A stretch of DNA of 64,000 nt from Chitinophagaceae bacterium (GTDB lineage Bacteria > Bacteroidota > Bacteroidia > Chitinophagales > Chitinophagaceae): positions 304,287-368,286 of the forward strand of contig CANGYR010000001.1 of NCBI GenBank assembly GCA_947458275.1. Direction: 5' to 3'. Position numbers and translations under genes: made by a program. A model generated the notes under the pieces. It did not search any database, was not told where the DNA came from, and saw nothing but the letters and a program-made list of their open reading frames with translations. Shown here one piece after another: positions 36,130-46,476 of this stretch. Each line of letters starts with the position of its first letter. The first letter of the stretch is position 1.

Positions 36130-36831
36130 ATGATTTCAATTACATCTTTAACGAAAGATGTTATACATCTTTTATACCCCCACCAATGCAACGGATGCGA
36201 AAGTGACCTTCTTTCAGAAAGTCAATTGCTTTGTATTTATTGCCTGAATGACCTTCCTCATACCAACTTTGCCAATTTTGAAAACAACAACATTGAAAAA
36301 ATTTTTACAGGAAGAATAAATATACACGCTGCGCACAGTGAATTTTATTTTGCCAAAGGCCGTCTGATTCAACAACTGATTCATCAGCTTAAATACAACG
36401 GCAATCATAAAATTGGTCATTATCTTGGTTCTTTAATGGGAAAAACTTTGATGGAGAGCGGACGATTTCATCATATTGATGCCATTGTACCTTTGCCCAT
36501 GCATAAAAAGAAAGAATTTAAGAGAGGATACAATCAGGCTAAAATTATTGCGGATGGTGTTGCCGAGGTTTTGGGAATTCCTGTTTTGAACAATGTGGTC
36601 ATTAAAAGCAAGGCCACGGATACACAGACGAGAAAACAACGACTGGATAGATGGGAGAACGTGGAAGAGGCCTTTTTAGTTGTAAAAAAAGAAATGCTTG
36701 AAGGAAAAAATATATTATTGACAGATGATGTAGTAACTACGGGAGCGACGCTGGAGGCCTGTGGTAATGCCATACTCAAAATTAAAAATACCACCGTCAG
36801 TATTGCCTCGCTGGCAATAGCCGGAAGTTGA
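36130..36831 (+). CDS. comF: ComF-family phosphoribosyltransferase-like protein
   Basis: A 233-residue member of the ComF/GntX family needed for DNA uptake in several naturally competent bacteria. N-terminal Cys-rich part LYPHQCNGCESDLLSESQLLCIYCLNDLP, then the PRTase domain: IVPLPMHKKKEFKRGYNQAKIIADGV and the PRPP loop ILLTDDVVTTGATLEACG. It lies directly behind radA. With the ComEA-like protein earlier in the window this suggests DNA-uptake capacity, though channel and pilus genes are not here. Confidence 0.9.
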   Translation: MISITSLTKDVIHLLYPHQCNGCESDLLSESQLLCIYCLNDLPHTNFANFENNNIEKIFTGRINIHAAHSEFYFAKGRLIQQLIHQLKYNGNHKIGHYLGSLMGKTLMESGRFHHIDAIVPLPMHKKKEFKRGYNQAKIIADGVAEVLGIPVLNNVVIKSKATDTQTRKQRLDRWENVEEAFLVVKKEMLEGKNILLTDDVVTTGATLEACGNAILKIKNTTVSIASLAIAGS

Positions 36832-36876
36832 TAGTTTAAATAAATATCTGTAGTTCAACCTACCCGAAAAAATAAT

Positions 36877-36884
36877 TACTTTTG
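36877..36884 (+). promoter_or_regulatory. Candidate -7 box TACTTTTG next to start codon
   Basis: Exact TAnnTTTG match ending 4 nt before the first ATG of the beta-helix lipoprotein gene. Confidence 0.45.
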
Positions 36885-36888
36885 AATC

Positions 36889-38301
36889 ATGATGAGATTT
36901 ATTTCAGGCCTGATTTTTATTGTGATTGTCCTAATCTTTCTTCTACCTTCCTGCAGAAAAGATGCATTCATCACAGATGTAAATGCCAGGATAAATGTCA
37001 GTGCAGATACCGTTCGGTTTGATACTGTATTTACCACTACCGGATCTGTAACCCAGTCCCTAAAGATTATCAATTCAAATAGTGGAAAACTCCTACTATC
37101 CTCCATTAAACTGATGGGAGGAAGCAATTCTGCTTATAAGCTTAATATCAATGGTGTTCCTAAAAACGAACTGACAAATATTGAGCTGGCTGCAGAAGAC
37201 AGCATGTATGTATTTGTATCTGTAACAATCAATCCAAATGCAAACAATCTTCCCTTCATTGTAAAAGACAGCATTGAGATTCTTTTTAATGGCAACAAGA
37301 AATATATCCAGCTGGAAGCTTACGGTCAAAATGCTCACTTCCTCAGGAATCATACTATTTCTGAAAATACAATCTGGCCAAACGATCTGCCTTATGTAGT
37401 CATTGGAAGTTTTTTTATTGATACTGCTATCTCGCTTACGATTGACCCGGGATGTAAAATTTATTTACATGCCGATGCGCCGATTATTGTGGATGGCAGT
37501 CTGATTGTAAATGGCAATAAAAATAATGAAGTGATCTTTAGAGGAGACCGGTTGGATGAATACTACAGAGATCTACCCGCCGGCTGGCCGGGAATATATT
37601 TCAGAAATAAAAGCACAGATAACGTAATGCGTTTTGCCATTATCACGAATGCATACCAGGCACTGGCTGTGCAAAATCCCGCAGAAAACAACAAGACCAA
37701 ACTTACACTTCATCAATGTATCATTGACAATGCATTTGAAAATGGCATCCTCTCCATCAACAGCAGTCTTGAAGCAGATAATACCCTCATCAGCAACTGC
37801 GGAAACAATATCAGTATTCAGGCAGGAGGAAAATACAGTTTTACTAATTGCACCGCAGCCTCCTATTCCAACTCTTTTATGTTGCACAAGACACCGGTTT
37901 TGCAGGCCAACAATTTTTTTATAGAAAATGGTTCAATTTCTTCTTCTGATCTTGATGCAAATTTTACAAATTGTATTTTCTGGGGAGATGGCGGCATTGT
38001 AGATGATGAAACTGTATTTGAAAAAAAGGGCACCGGTATATTCAATGTAACACTCAATCATTGTCTCATCAAAGTTAAAACCGAACCTCCTACTGTTACA
38101 TTAAATGAAGTATTAAAAAATCAAGACCCTTTATTTGACAATATTGATGTCGGAAAAAAACTGTACGATTTCAGAACAACAAAAAATTTATCTGCGCCGG
38201 GAATTGATAATGGTATTAACACCGATTTCTCAAAAGACCTTGATGACAACCCGCGCATTTCAGGAACGGCTACCGATTTGGGTTGCTATGAAAAACAATA
38301 A
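36889..38301 (+). CDS. Lipoprotein with predicted right-handed beta-helix
   Basis: A 470-residue protein. Two adjacent ATGs; MRFISGLIFIVIVLIFLLPSC gives a lipoprotein signal with Cys at about position 22. Residues about 30-160 look like an immunoglobulin-type beta domain (ADTVRFDTVFTTTGSVTQSLKIINSNSGKLLLSSIKL). From about 185 to 440 there are asparagine-rich, repeating strands (MRFAIITNAYQALAVQNPAE, LTLHQCIIDNAFENGILSI, LEADNTLISNCGNNISI) typical of a parallel beta-helix. The end NPRISGTATDLGCYE is a known tail in secreted Bacteroidetes proteins. Function unknown; probably cell-surface or outer-membrane-attached. Confidence 0.78.
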   Translation: MMRFISGLIFIVIVLIFLLPSCRKDAFITDVNARINVSADTVRFDTVFTTTGSVTQSLKIINSNSGKLLLSSIKLMGGSNSAYKLNINGVPKNELTNIELAAEDSMYVFVSVTINPNANNLPFIVKDSIEILFNGNKKYIQLEAYGQNAHFLRNHTISENTIWPNDLPYVVIGSFFIDTAISLTIDPGCKIYLHADAPIIVDGSLIVNGNKNNEVIFRGDRLDEYYRDLPAGWPGIYFRNKSTDNVMRFAIITNAYQALAVQNPAENNKTKLTLHQCIIDNAFENGILSINSSLEADNTLISNCGNNISIQAGGKYSFTNCTAASYSNSFMLHKTPVLQANNFFIENGSISSSDLDANFTNCIFWGDGGIVDDETVFEKKGTGIFNVTLNHCLIKVKTEPPTVTLNEVLKNQDPLFDNIDVGKKLYDFRTTKNLSAPGIDNGINTDFSKDLDDNPRISGTATDLGCYEKQ

Positions 38302-38366
38302 TTGAGCACTTCTTATACTTTGCATTAAACAATTAAGGAGTTATTAATGTTTATAAAGAAAAAAAT

Positions 38367-38948
38367 ATGCTGAAATTCATTTCGATTGCTGCCATCCTCC
38401 TCTCTTGTGTCAGACCGGGAGAAAACACCGTAAACACCACTCAAAATAACGCCATGAGCAATTCTCAACAAGACACTCCTACATCCATACACACATTCAA
38501 AGTAGAGGCCATAGATGGTGGAACGATAAATTTCGCTGACTTTAAAGGAAAAAAAATTTTAATTGTCAACACAGCATCACAATGCGGATACACACCGCAA
38601 TACAAAGAACTGGAAGCATTATATAATAAGTATAAAGAAAAGCTTGTATTGGTTGGTTTTCCGGCTAATAACTTTGGGCAACAGGAACCCGGCTCCAACA
38701 CAGAGATCAAATCTTTTTGCCAAAAAAACTATGGTGTCAGTTTTCCGCTGGCAGCCAAAATCTCTGTGAAAGGAAATGATATGGCTCCTATTTATCGCTG
38801 GCTCACACAAAAACAACTCAACGGAATGCTGGATGCTGAAATCAAATGGAACTTCAATAAGTTTCTTTTAGATGAAGATGGTCATATCATTGCCAAATTC
38901 GACAGCGGCACAAACCCTTTGAGTGAAGACATCACCGGCAAATTATAA
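38367..38948 (+). CDS. Glutathione peroxidase family protein
   Basis: A 193-residue thiol peroxidase of the GPx family. Active-site cysteine in VNTASQCGYTPQYKELEALYNKY (Cys form, not selenocysteine), with NNFGQQEPGSNTEIKSFC (Gln and resolving-region Cys) and WNFNKFLLDEDGHII. The N-terminus MLKFISIAAILLSC looks like a short lipoprotein signal with Cys at position 14, placing it in the periplasm. Such Cys forms usually use thioredoxin rather than glutathione. It follows the beta-helix lipoprotein gene after 65 nt. Confidence 0.92.
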   Translation: MLKFISIAAILLSCVRPGENTVNTTQNNAMSNSQQDTPTSIHTFKVEAIDGGTINFADFKGKKILIVNTASQCGYTPQYKELEALYNKYKEKLVLVGFPANNFGQQEPGSNTEIKSFCQKNYGVSFPLAAKISVKGNDMAPIYRWLTQKQLNGMLDAEIKWNFNKFLLDEDGHIIAKFDSGTNPLSEDITGKL

Positions 38949-38970
38949 CTTGTCCTTTGTTTACATATAT

Positions 38971-39014
38971 TTTAACCGCTGAGCCGCTGAGAGCGCAGAG
39001 ATTTCGCAGAGGAA
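38971..39014. repeat. Internally repetitive CGCTGAG/CGCAGAG intergenic element
   Basis: CCGCTGAG occurs twice in a row (ccgctgagccgctgag), followed by GCGCAGAG and TCGCAGAGG. The purine-rich, imperfectly repeated 8-nt unit differs sharply from the AT-rich surroundings. It lies just after the glutathione peroxidase stop. The form is like dispersed intergenic repeats seen in environmental Bacteroidetes; copy number cannot be judged here. Confidence 0.5.
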
Positions 39015-39029
39015 CAAATATTCGCGGTG

Positions 39030-39119
39030 AAAAGCCCCTCCCCTTGTTGGTGTTATCACCAACAAGTATCTACCTGTATATTTAATTAATATCCTCATCT
39101 GCCGGATTAGGGCTTTTTT
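39030..39119. terminator. Compound hairpin with internal perfect stem
   Basis: Inner stem CTTGTTGGTG / CACCAACAAG (39043-39052 and 39057-39066) with a TTAT loop. An outer long-range stem AAAAGCCCT / AGGGCTTTT (39030-39038 region and 39109-39117) is followed by T-rich sequence. Together these could stop the glutathione peroxidase transcript before the next gene. Confidence 0.5.
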
Positions 39120-39123
39120 ATTT

Positions 39124-39130
39124 TACTTTG
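39124..39130 (+). promoter_or_regulatory. Candidate -7 box TACTTTG next to start codon
   Basis: A one-base-short variant of TAnnTTTG, ending 4 nt before the GTG start of the delta-prime-like gene and directly after the compound hairpin. Confidence 0.35.
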
Positions 39131-39134
39131 CATT

Positions 39135-40286
39135 GTGCAATTAAACAACATCATCGGGCAGCAACACGTTAAAGAACAATTAGTCAGCATGGTTCAGCAA
39201 AACAGGCTGGGGCATGCTTTGTTGTTTTTGGGAAAAGAAGGAAGCGGTGCTTTGCCGATGGCATTGGCATTTGCACAATATCTGGTTTGTGAAAATGCCA
39301 ATGAAAACAACGACTCCTGCGGAACCTGCTCATCTTGCGTAAAAGCCGGAAAACTGATTCATCCTGATATACATTATTCTTATCCGGTAATTACAAGCAA
39401 AGAATTCGATAAGCCCATCAGTACAAATTTCATTGTGAAGTGGCGTGAGTTTATTGAAAAGCAGCCTTACGGAAACTTATACGACTGGCTGCAATTCATT
39501 GAAGCAGAAAACAAACAGGGAAATATTTCAAGGAACGAGTGCGACGAGATCTCCAAAAAGATGAGTCTGAAAAGTTTTGAGTCCCGCTACAAGATGCTGA
39601 TTATGTGGATGCCTGAAATGCTGGGCGATCAAGGAAATAAGCTGCTCAAACTAATAGAGGAGCCGCCTGCAGATACGCTGTTTATTCTTGTTGCGGAAAA
39701 TGACAAACTCATCCTGCCTACCATTCTTTCCAGAACACAATTAATTAAATTCGCTCCGCTCAATAAAAAAGATATTGCCGTTGCACTTGAAAAAAATGAA
39801 GGGCTGACTGCTCAAAAGGCGGAGGTGGTTGCTGCCGTAAGTGATGGCAACTACAGAGAGGCGCTGTTACAAATTCAACACAGTGAAGACGACTGGGAAT
39901 CGATGCTGAGAAGTTGGATGAATGCCATTCTTAAAGGCGGCCCTGTGGCACAGGTTCAGTGGATAGATGAGATGAGTAAATTGGGCAGGGAAAAACAAAA
40001 ACAATTCCTCAAATATTTTATTCATCTGATAGAAAATGCTATAAAAATATCTGTGGTGGGCGTATCAGACAATGCAGAGAACACCGAAAAACAACAAGCA
40101 TTGAATGATTTTGCCCTCAGGTTAAATAAACTCTGCGGGATTGAACAATTGGAGGCGATTGTGAAAGAAATTGACCTTTCCTCCTATCATATTGAAAGAA
40201 ATGCAAATGCAAAGATTCTTTTTCACGCCCTGACCATCAAGATATACCACATTATTAGCAACAAATCTGTAATTTTGATAAATTGA
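39135..40286 (+). CDS. DNA polymerase III delta-prime-like subunit
   Basis: An AAA+ clamp-loader-type protein of 383 residues. N-terminal LNNIIGQQHVKEQLVSMVQQNRLGHALLFLGKEGSGALPMALAFAQYLVC, zinc finger CENANENNDSCGTCSSCVKAGKLIHPD, KLLKLIEEPPADTLFILVAEN and ILSRTQLIKFAPL. The P-loop reads GKEGSGALPM in place of GxxGxGKT, so ATP hydrolysis is unlikely, as for delta-prime. The start is GTG (MQLNNIIGQQH). It is followed by ricT, a pairing also seen in other phyla. Confidence 0.88.
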   Translation: MQLNNIIGQQHVKEQLVSMVQQNRLGHALLFLGKEGSGALPMALAFAQYLVCENANENNDSCGTCSSCVKAGKLIHPDIHYSYPVITSKEFDKPISTNFIVKWREFIEKQPYGNLYDWLQFIEAENKQGNISRNECDEISKKMSLKSFESRYKMLIMWMPEMLGDQGNKLLKLIEEPPADTLFILVAENDKLILPTILSRTQLIKFAPLNKKDIAVALEKNEGLTAQKAEVVAAVSDGNYREALLQIQHSEDDWESMLRSWMNAILKGGPVAQVQWIDEMSKLGREKQKQFLKYFIHLIENAIKISVVGVSDNAENTEKQQALNDFALRLNKLCGIEQLEAIVKEIDLSSYHIERNANAKILFHALTIKIYHIISNKSVILIN

Positions 40287-40380
40287 GGAAATTGAATGGT
40301 GATGGATACATGAAATGCTTCGGATGATTTTTTAATAAATCCCGGAGCCATTGTTTAAATGACTTAAACTGAATTTCAAT

Positions 40381-41670
40381 ATGGGTTGTGGAAGTTGTGG
40401 TACCGGCAAAGACGGAGCGCCCGGTGGATGTCAAAGCCATGGCCATTGTGCCAGTGGCGGTTGCAACAGAATGAATGTGCATGATTGGCTGGCCAATCTG
40501 CCTTTCAGCGATCCTGAGAGCAATTGCCGTATTGTAGAAATCACTTTCAATAACGGAAGTCGCAAAGATTATTTCAAAAATACCACTGTACATTATTTTG
40601 AAAAAGGTGAAATGGTTGCTTTAGAAGGTACCGGAGGCAATGATGTGGGCATGGTTAACCTCACCGGAGAGCTTGTAAGACTTCAACTGAAGAAAAACAA
40701 TCTGGATGAGAAGGGGGGTGAATTCAAAAAAATTCTTCGCAAAGCAACAGAACAGGATCTTGCCAAAATGAAAGAAAGCAAGGCTCGCGAAGCAGGTATG
40801 CTCATCAGAAGCAGAGCTATTGCGCGTCAGCTGAAACTTGAATTGAAAATGGCAGAGGTGGAATTGCAGGCTGATGGCAGAAAAGCAACATTTTTTTACA
40901 TAGCGGACGACAGAGTTGACTTCAGAGAGCTGATCAAATTATATGCGTCAGAATTTAAAGTAAAGGTGGAGATGCGTCAGATAGGCGCGCGTCAGGAGGC
41001 AGGAAAAGTTGGTGGCATTGGTAGTTGCGGAAGGGAATTATGTTGCAGCACCTGGCTAACCGACTTTAAAAGTGTAAATACCAATGCGGCGCGTTATCAG
41101 AATCTCAGTATCAACCAAACCAAACTCAGCGGACAGTGTGGCAGACTGAAATGTTGTCTCAATTATGAACTGGATACCTATCTGGATGCCTTGCAATTTT
41201 TCCCGAATGATGCAGATGTGCTGGAAGTGGCGAAAGGAAGAGCTTTTTTGGTAAAAAAAGACATCTTCCGCAATCTGATGTGGTATACATTATCCGACAG
41301 CAACAAACAATATCCTTTGACCATAGAAATGGTCAAAAAAATAAAAGCCCAAAACAAACAAGGCATCAGACCTGAAGAGCTGGAGACTGCAGAAGTAGTA
41401 ACAGGAAAACCTAAAGAAGTGGAACCTGAATATGCTGATATCGTTGGCCAGATAAGCCTCAGAAGTCTGGAAAGAACCACACGCAAGCGCAGAGAAAAGG
41501 AACGCGGCAGACAACAGCAGCAGCGTCCTGCAAGACCTGGTGAGGCACCCAGAGCTCAATCGGGCGCAAGAAAAGAAGGGCAGGACAACAGACCTCCCAA
41601 CAGAGGAGGACAAGGCCGTGGTCCACAAAGAAATCAACCAAGAGGTCCGCAGAGACCACCGAATAAATAA
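40381..41670 (+). CDS. ricT: PSP1-domain protein, RicT/YaaT-like
   Basis: A 429-residue protein. A Cys-rich N-terminus (MGCGSCGTGKDGAPGGCQSH, then HCASGGCN) precedes the PSP1 core with its conserved GGIGSCGRELCCSTWL and SGQCGRLKCCLNYE. The C-terminal 70 residues are basic and low-complexity (Arg, Gln, Gly, Pro rich), suggesting RNA binding. In Bacillus, RicT with RicA and RicF forms an Fe-S-containing complex affecting RNA processing; RicA and RicF homologues are not visible here. It lies downstream of the delta-prime-like gene and 48 nt upstream of gldA. Confidence 0.88.
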   Translation: MGCGSCGTGKDGAPGGCQSHGHCASGGCNRMNVHDWLANLPFSDPESNCRIVEITFNNGSRKDYFKNTTVHYFEKGEMVALEGTGGNDVGMVNLTGELVRLQLKKNNLDEKGGEFKKILRKATEQDLAKMKESKAREAGMLIRSRAIARQLKLELKMAEVELQADGRKATFFYIADDRVDFRELIKLYASEFKVKVEMRQIGARQEAGKVGGIGSCGRELCCSTWLTDFKSVNTNAARYQNLSINQTKLSGQCGRLKCCLNYELDTYLDALQFFPNDADVLEVAKGRAFLVKKDIFRNLMWYTLSDSNKQYPLTIEMVKKIKAQNKQGIRPEELETAEVVTGKPKEVEPEYADIVGQISLRSLERTTRKRREKERGRQQQQRPARPGEAPRAQSGARKEGQDNRPPNRGGQGRGPQRNQPRGPQRPPNK

Positions 41671-41718
41671 TTTTACTTTAAAAGCTGCAGCATCAGCCGA
41701 TTTTAAAAAGATTTTACC

Positions 41719-43988
<2,270 letters not shown>

Positions 43989-44024
43989 GCGAAACAATTT
44001 TAACTTGATTAAAATTTTCACCTC

Positions 44025-44321
44025 GTGAGTAAATTTGCAGGTTTATACCAAATAATAAAAAACCGCTATTTCATAGTGTCAGCTGCTTTTATTATTTGGA
44101 TGTCTTTCTTTGATCCTAAGGATTGGGGAGTCATTTTGGAAAGAAAGGCAAAGTTAAGAGAGCTGGAAAAAAGTGAACAAACGCTTACGAAGCAGATTGT
44201 GGAAACTAAAAATGAATTGTCCCTGCTAAAAACGAGCGCATTAACTATTGAGCGCTATGCCAGGGAGAAACATCTGATGAAAAAAGATAATGAAGAGATA
44301 TTTGTTGTAAAAAACCAATAG
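44025..44321 (+). CDS. divIC: FtsB/DivIC-family septum formation initiator
   Basis: A 98-residue bitopic division protein: one membrane segment (about residues 13-28, RYFIVSAAFIIWMSFF) then a periplasmic coiled coil (ILERKAKLRELEKSEQTLTKQIVETKNELSLLK) and a C-terminal region with IERYAREKHLMKKDNEEIFVV, as in FtsB/DivIC. GTG start. It lies 36 nt after eno, the standard context for ftsB/divIC. Confidence 0.88.
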   Translation: MSKFAGLYQIIKNRYFIVSAAFIIWMSFFDPKDWGVILERKAKLRELEKSEQTLTKQIVETKNELSLLKTSALTIERYAREKHLMKKDNEEIFVVKNQ

Positions 44322-44420
44322 ATAATTATTTTTTATTTTACACAATATTTCCATTTTCAGTGCGTTATAGAGTCGGATTTGGATAAAATTATTTACAACT
44401 AAACACTCGCGAAAATCATT

Positions 44421-44645
44421 ATGCATACCTTCACTTCAGAAGAGCTTCTGGAATTTTTATTCCAGGAAACTTCAGCAGAAAAAACCGAACAAATTGTTCA
44501 AGCACTGGAAGAAGACTGGAATTTAAAGGAAGAATACAGGCAAATTAGTGAGGCAAAAGAAGAATTATCATCAGTCAGTTTTTCACCATCACAAAAAACA
44601 ATTGACAACATTCTAAACTACGCCAGACTTTCAACTGCCGGATAA
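44421..44645 (+). CDS. Small acidic helical protein, anti-sigma-like N-terminus
   Basis: A 74-residue protein (MHTFTSEELLEFLFQETSAEKTEQIVQALEEDWNLKEEYRQIS...). The helix pattern recalls the N-terminal domain of short anti-sigma factors without zinc ligands or a membrane segment, but this is a weak likeness and I name no family. It sits between divIC and nth and is followed by a strong terminator. Comparable small genes recur at this place in related genomes as far as I can recall; treat the function as unknown. Confidence 0.7.
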   Translation: MHTFTSEELLEFLFQETSAEKTEQIVQALEEDWNLKEEYRQISEAKEELSSVSFSPSQKTIDNILNYARLSTAG

Positions 44646-44680
44646 TCCGCTTAATTTTATTCTGAATAAACTAATTTTAC

Positions 44681-44709
44681 CCGTTTCATCATAATGAAAC
44701 GGTTTTTTT
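44681..44709 (+). terminator. Intrinsic terminator abutting the nth start codon
   Basis: CCGTTTCAT / ATGAAACGG, a perfect 9-bp stem with a 4-nt loop followed by seven T. The very next base is the A of the nth ATG. Confidence 0.8.
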
Positions 44710-45366
44710 ATGACCAAAAAAGAACGATACGGGCAATTTATTTCATATTTCCAGGAAAATATGCCTGATGCGGAAACAGAATTATTATACGATAACCCTT
44801 ATCAGTTGTTGGTTGCGGTGATATTGTCTGCTCAGTGTACTGATAAAAGGGTGAATATGACCACGCCGGCTATTTTTGACAAATTCCCCGATGCGCTTTC
44901 TTTAAGCAAAGCAGATTTTGATGAAATTTTTCCTTTGATTAAAAGCATTTCCTACCCAAATAACAAGGCAAAACACCTCATAGGAATGGCAAAAATGCTT
45001 GTGGATGACTTTGCTGGCATAGTCCCTATGAAAGTTGAAGAATTAATCAAACTTCCGGGAGTTGGAAGGAAAACCGCCAATGTAATAACATCGGTAATAG
45101 ACAACCAACCCAACATGGCAGTGGATACACATGTTTTCAGAGTAAGCGCCAGAATCGGTCTGACAACCAACGCAAAAACACCCTATGCATCTGAAAAACA
45201 ATTAATTAAACACATACCAAAAGATTTAATATATAAGGCGCATCACTGGCTGATACTTCACGGAAGGTATGTTTGTCTGGCCCGAGCACCTAAATGTGGA
45301 ATTTGTAATTTGAAGGAAATATGTAAATTTTACGCAAAGAATGAAACTAAGTTAAAAAAATTGTAA
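44710..45366 (+). CDS. nth: Endonuclease III
   Basis: Base-excision repair glycosylase/AP lyase removing oxidised pyrimidines. 218 residues. Helix-hairpin-helix LIKLPGVGRKTANVITS with the catalytic lysine, catalytic Asp in MAVDTHVFRVSARIGL, and the 4Fe-4S cluster site C-x6-C-x2-C-x5-C in CLARAPKCGICNLKEIC. The first residues align with the family from the ATG at 44710, so the start is well supported although a terminator touches it. Confidence 0.96.
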   Translation: MTKKERYGQFISYFQENMPDAETELLYDNPYQLLVAVILSAQCTDKRVNMTTPAIFDKFPDALSLSKADFDEIFPLIKSISYPNNKAKHLIGMAKMLVDDFAGIVPMKVEELIKLPGVGRKTANVITSVIDNQPNMAVDTHVFRVSARIGLTTNAKTPYASEKQLIKHIPKDLIYKAHHWLILHGRYVCLARAPKCGICNLKEICKFYAKNETKLKKL

Positions 45367-45469
45367 AAAAAACGTTTATTTTGTATTAGCTTCAGCAGTT
45401 GAGTTCTCGCAACTTTGGAGAAAAAAATAGAAACAATTTTGATTTAGAGAAAGAGTAAAAAGAAAAGAG

Positions 45470-46399
45470 ATGAAAAAAATATTTTTATTCACGTTTTTGG
45501 TTACAGCGATGTTGATCAATACTTCCTTTGGTCAAAGCTATTTTTATTCTAACAGTTATTTTTATAGACCTTTCACTTATGAATTAGGTGCCAATATAGG
45601 CGCAATCAATTGCTTGACTGATCTCGGAGGCAATGAGGGAATTGGGAAGCGCTTTGTAAAAGATCTTAATAACAACAAAACCCGATTTGCTTATGGCTTA
45701 TATTTCACTGCAATGTATAAAAATGCTGTGGGTATTCGTTTGGAAGGTTTGATGGGAAACATCGAAGCAAATGACGCGGTATTGGAAGATGTTCCTGTAA
45801 GCGATATTGCCAAAGCGAGATACAACAGAAATTTAAATTTCAGAAGTAAAATAAACGAGCTGTCTTTAACGGCTGAAATTCATCCTTTATATGTATTGAT
45901 TGACTGGGCTGAAAGAGAAAGAGCGGCGCCCAGAATTTCACCTTATTTCCTTGGAGGCATCGGTTATTATTCATTTAATCCACAAGCAATACTAAACTTT
46001 AAATACATTGATTTGCAACCACTCAGAACGGAAGGACAAGGATTTAAAGAGTACCCTGATAGAAAAGTATACAAATTAAAGCAATTCAATTACCCTCTTG
46101 GCTTTGGAGTTAAATATGAGTTGACACAAAATATTAATCTTCGTGCGGAGTATGTATATCGAATATTAAATACCGACTACCTGGATGATCTAAGTACAAC
46201 CTATGTTGATCCAAGATATTTTCAAACCAATGGATTTACCGGTGAAAGGCTTACCAATGCTATATTACTGAATGACAGGCAAATCAACCCAGTAACAGGT
46301 CCCGGTGGTAAACGCGGTAGCCCTGCAGAAAATGATGCCTATTTCACTTTTAATCTAAAAATTGGAATCATATTGGCAAGTGAGAGGATGAGAGAATAA
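45470..46399 (+). CDS. Outer-membrane beta-barrel protein, PorG-like (DUF6089 type)
   Basis: A 309-residue protein with signal peptide (MKKIFLFTFLVTAMLINTSFGQ) and an amphipathic beta-strand pattern. It includes YELGANIGAINCLTDLGGNEGIGKRF, FAYGLYFTAMYKNAVGIRLEGLMG, ISPYFLGGIGYYSFNPQA and LGFGVKYELTQNINLRAEYVYRILNTDYLDDLS. This matches the DUF6089 family, which I associate with PorG of the type IX secretion system. That identification is from recall and moderately secure. It is a single gene with its own terminator. Confidence 0.72.
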   Translation: MKKIFLFTFLVTAMLINTSFGQSYFYSNSYFYRPFTYELGANIGAINCLTDLGGNEGIGKRFVKDLNNNKTRFAYGLYFTAMYKNAVGIRLEGLMGNIEANDAVLEDVPVSDIAKARYNRNLNFRSKINELSLTAEIHPLYVLIDWAERERAAPRISPYFLGGIGYYSFNPQAILNFKYIDLQPLRTEGQGFKEYPDRKVYKLKQFNYPLGFGVKYELTQNINLRAEYVYRILNTDYLDDLSTTYVDPRYFQTNGFTGERLTNAILLNDRQINPVTGPGGKRGSPAENDAYFTFNLKIGIILASERMRE

Positions 46400-46421
46400 T
46401 AAACTTTTTCTGAAATAAAAA

Positions 46422-46450
46422 AAAACGCTTCTTTTATGAAGCGTTTTTTT
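46422..46450. terminator. Bidirectional intrinsic terminator
   Basis: AAAACGCTTC / GAAGCGTTTT, a 10-bp stem with a 6-nt loop, T-run on the right and A-run on the left. It serves the PorG-like gene and the opposing korA gene. Confidence 0.85.
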
Positions 46451-46476
46451 ATGCAATTACATAAAGTAAGGTTAGT

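Noticed and set aside
38367..38948. Selenocysteine-type glutathione peroxidase
   Set aside because: The active site codon encodes Cys with no in-frame TGA.
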